Below are positions 40,211-40,546 of a stretch of DNA of 40,546 nucleotides, piece by piece (positions within the stretch are counted from its first letter, which is position 1; each line of letters starts with the position of its first letter). The notes below the pieces were generated by a model that made no database searches, had not been told where the DNA came from, and saw only the letters and a program-made list of their open reading frames with translations. Both the position numbers and the translations under genes were made by a program. The stretch comes from a virus. The stretch covers positions 1 through 40,546 of the IMG/VR virus record IMGVR_UViG_3300009515_000005; one strand, written 5' to 3'.

Positions 40211-40259
40211 CTCACTGATGAGACCATAAGGTCGAAACTCCCTTCGGGGAGTCTGAGTT
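40209..40259 (+). ncRNA. Hammerhead ribozyme 5 (type I), class B, plus strand
   Basis: Plus strand: stem I AACTCA (40209-40214) with TGAGTT (40254-40259); core CTGATGA (40215-40221); stem II GACC-ATAA-GGTC (40222-40233); GAAA (40234-40237); stem III ACTCCC-TTCG-GGGAGT (40237-40252); cleavage C at 40253. Identical to ribozyme 3, though it belongs to the opposite operon. It would leave a 30-nt leader before the ATG at 40284. Confidence 0.95.
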
Positions 40260-40283
40260 TAAACTTTTAAAAGGAGAAATAAA

Positions 40284-40546
40284 ATGACTAGTGAAGAGTT
40301 GGAAGAAAGAGCAAATCGCTTAGAAGAAATCAAAGATGAAATAGAAGGCCTCTTGGATGAAGCAAAGCAATGTGTGAGAGGTACTTCTGAAGAAGAAAGA
40401 GCCCATGGTTATTGGTACGCCCATATCACTACTGCTTTAAGTGATGACCATTCTTATCTTGGTGGGTCAATGTGTACCATGCAAAGTTCTGTTGAAAGCC
40501 TTATGAGAGACTCAGAAGAAAAAGAAGATGAAGAGGAAGACGAATC
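40284..40546 (+). CDS. Acidic early protein, truncated by the window end
   Basis: At least 87 residues, incomplete at the 3' end. It starts MTSEELEERANRLEEIKDEI, strongly helical and acidic, with a middle part YWYAHITTALSDDHSYLGGS and a C-terminal acidic run. AAGGAG lies within the conserved post-ribozyme leader. No family recognised. Confidence 0.7.
   Translation, partial: MTSEELEERANRLEEIKDEIEGLLDEAKQCVRGTSEEERAHGYWYAHITTALSDDHSYLGGSMCTMQSSVESLMRDSEEKEDEEEDE

Noticed and set aside
38128-40259. The repeated 51-nt elements as ordinary terminators
   Set aside because: They contain TTCG hairpins like terminators, but no T tract follows, and they carry the full hammerhead core with the stem I closing pair and the GUC cleavage triplet.
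38128-40259. The repeated elements as a CRISPR array
   Set aside because: The spacing is gene-sized, orientation switches with the operon, and the intervening DNA is coding.
1-40546. Lysogeny genes, attachment sites or insertion sequences
   Set aside because: I found no integrase, repressor, transposase or terminal repeats of an insertion element in the window.

Overview
The window is part of the genome of a tailed phage with a long non-contractile tail (siphovirus type). It reads rightward through packaging, head, neck, tail, fibre and lysis genes, and then enters a divergent block of small early-type genes. The tail genes are lambda-like: tape measure, then M, L, K, I and J homologues in that order. 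The putative lipoprotein, signal peptides and peptidoglycan peptidases suggest a Gram-negative host. I cannot name the host or the phage genus. No integrase, repressor, tRNA or CRISPR array is visible, so there is no evidence of lysogeny here.

Layout: 1-600 has no convincing gene. 625-3891 holds a small membrane protein, an SPFH/band-7 protein and the two terminase subunits. 3901-10352 holds the portal, a small cysteine protein, a MuF-type head protein fused to a zinc-metallopeptidase-like domain, a scaffold, and the major capsid gene with its own promoter and terminator. 10431-13398 holds head decoration and neck genes. 13412-24994 holds the tail tube, a tail assembly chaperone made by a -1 frameshift, the tape measure, and tail tip proteins M, L, K, I and J. 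25003-29547 holds fibre-like proteins and small membrane or lipoprotein genes, some probably for lysis. 29550-35773 holds large beta-rich appendage proteins and tiny connector genes. 35783-36271 is an M15 L-Ala-D-Glu-type endolysin.

36272-36456 is a highly structured region between convergent transcription units. To its right, nine small leftward genes (36457-39557) and three rightward genes (39784 to the window end) diverge from an AT-rich control region with a promoter for each direction and a palindrome between them.

The outstanding feature is a set of five type I hammerhead self-cleaving ribozymes (38128-38178, 38648-38710, 38947-38997 and 39233-39283 on the minus strand; 40209-40259 on the plus strand). 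Each sits exactly between two consecutive small genes of these divergent operons. Each begins at, or inside, the stop codon region of the upstream gene, and would cleave 28-37 nt before the start codon of the next gene. They would cut the polycistronic early mRNA into single-gene units with nearly identical 5' leaders. The ribozymes fall into two identical pairs plus one divergent copy, and base changes between copies are compensatory in stems I, II and III.
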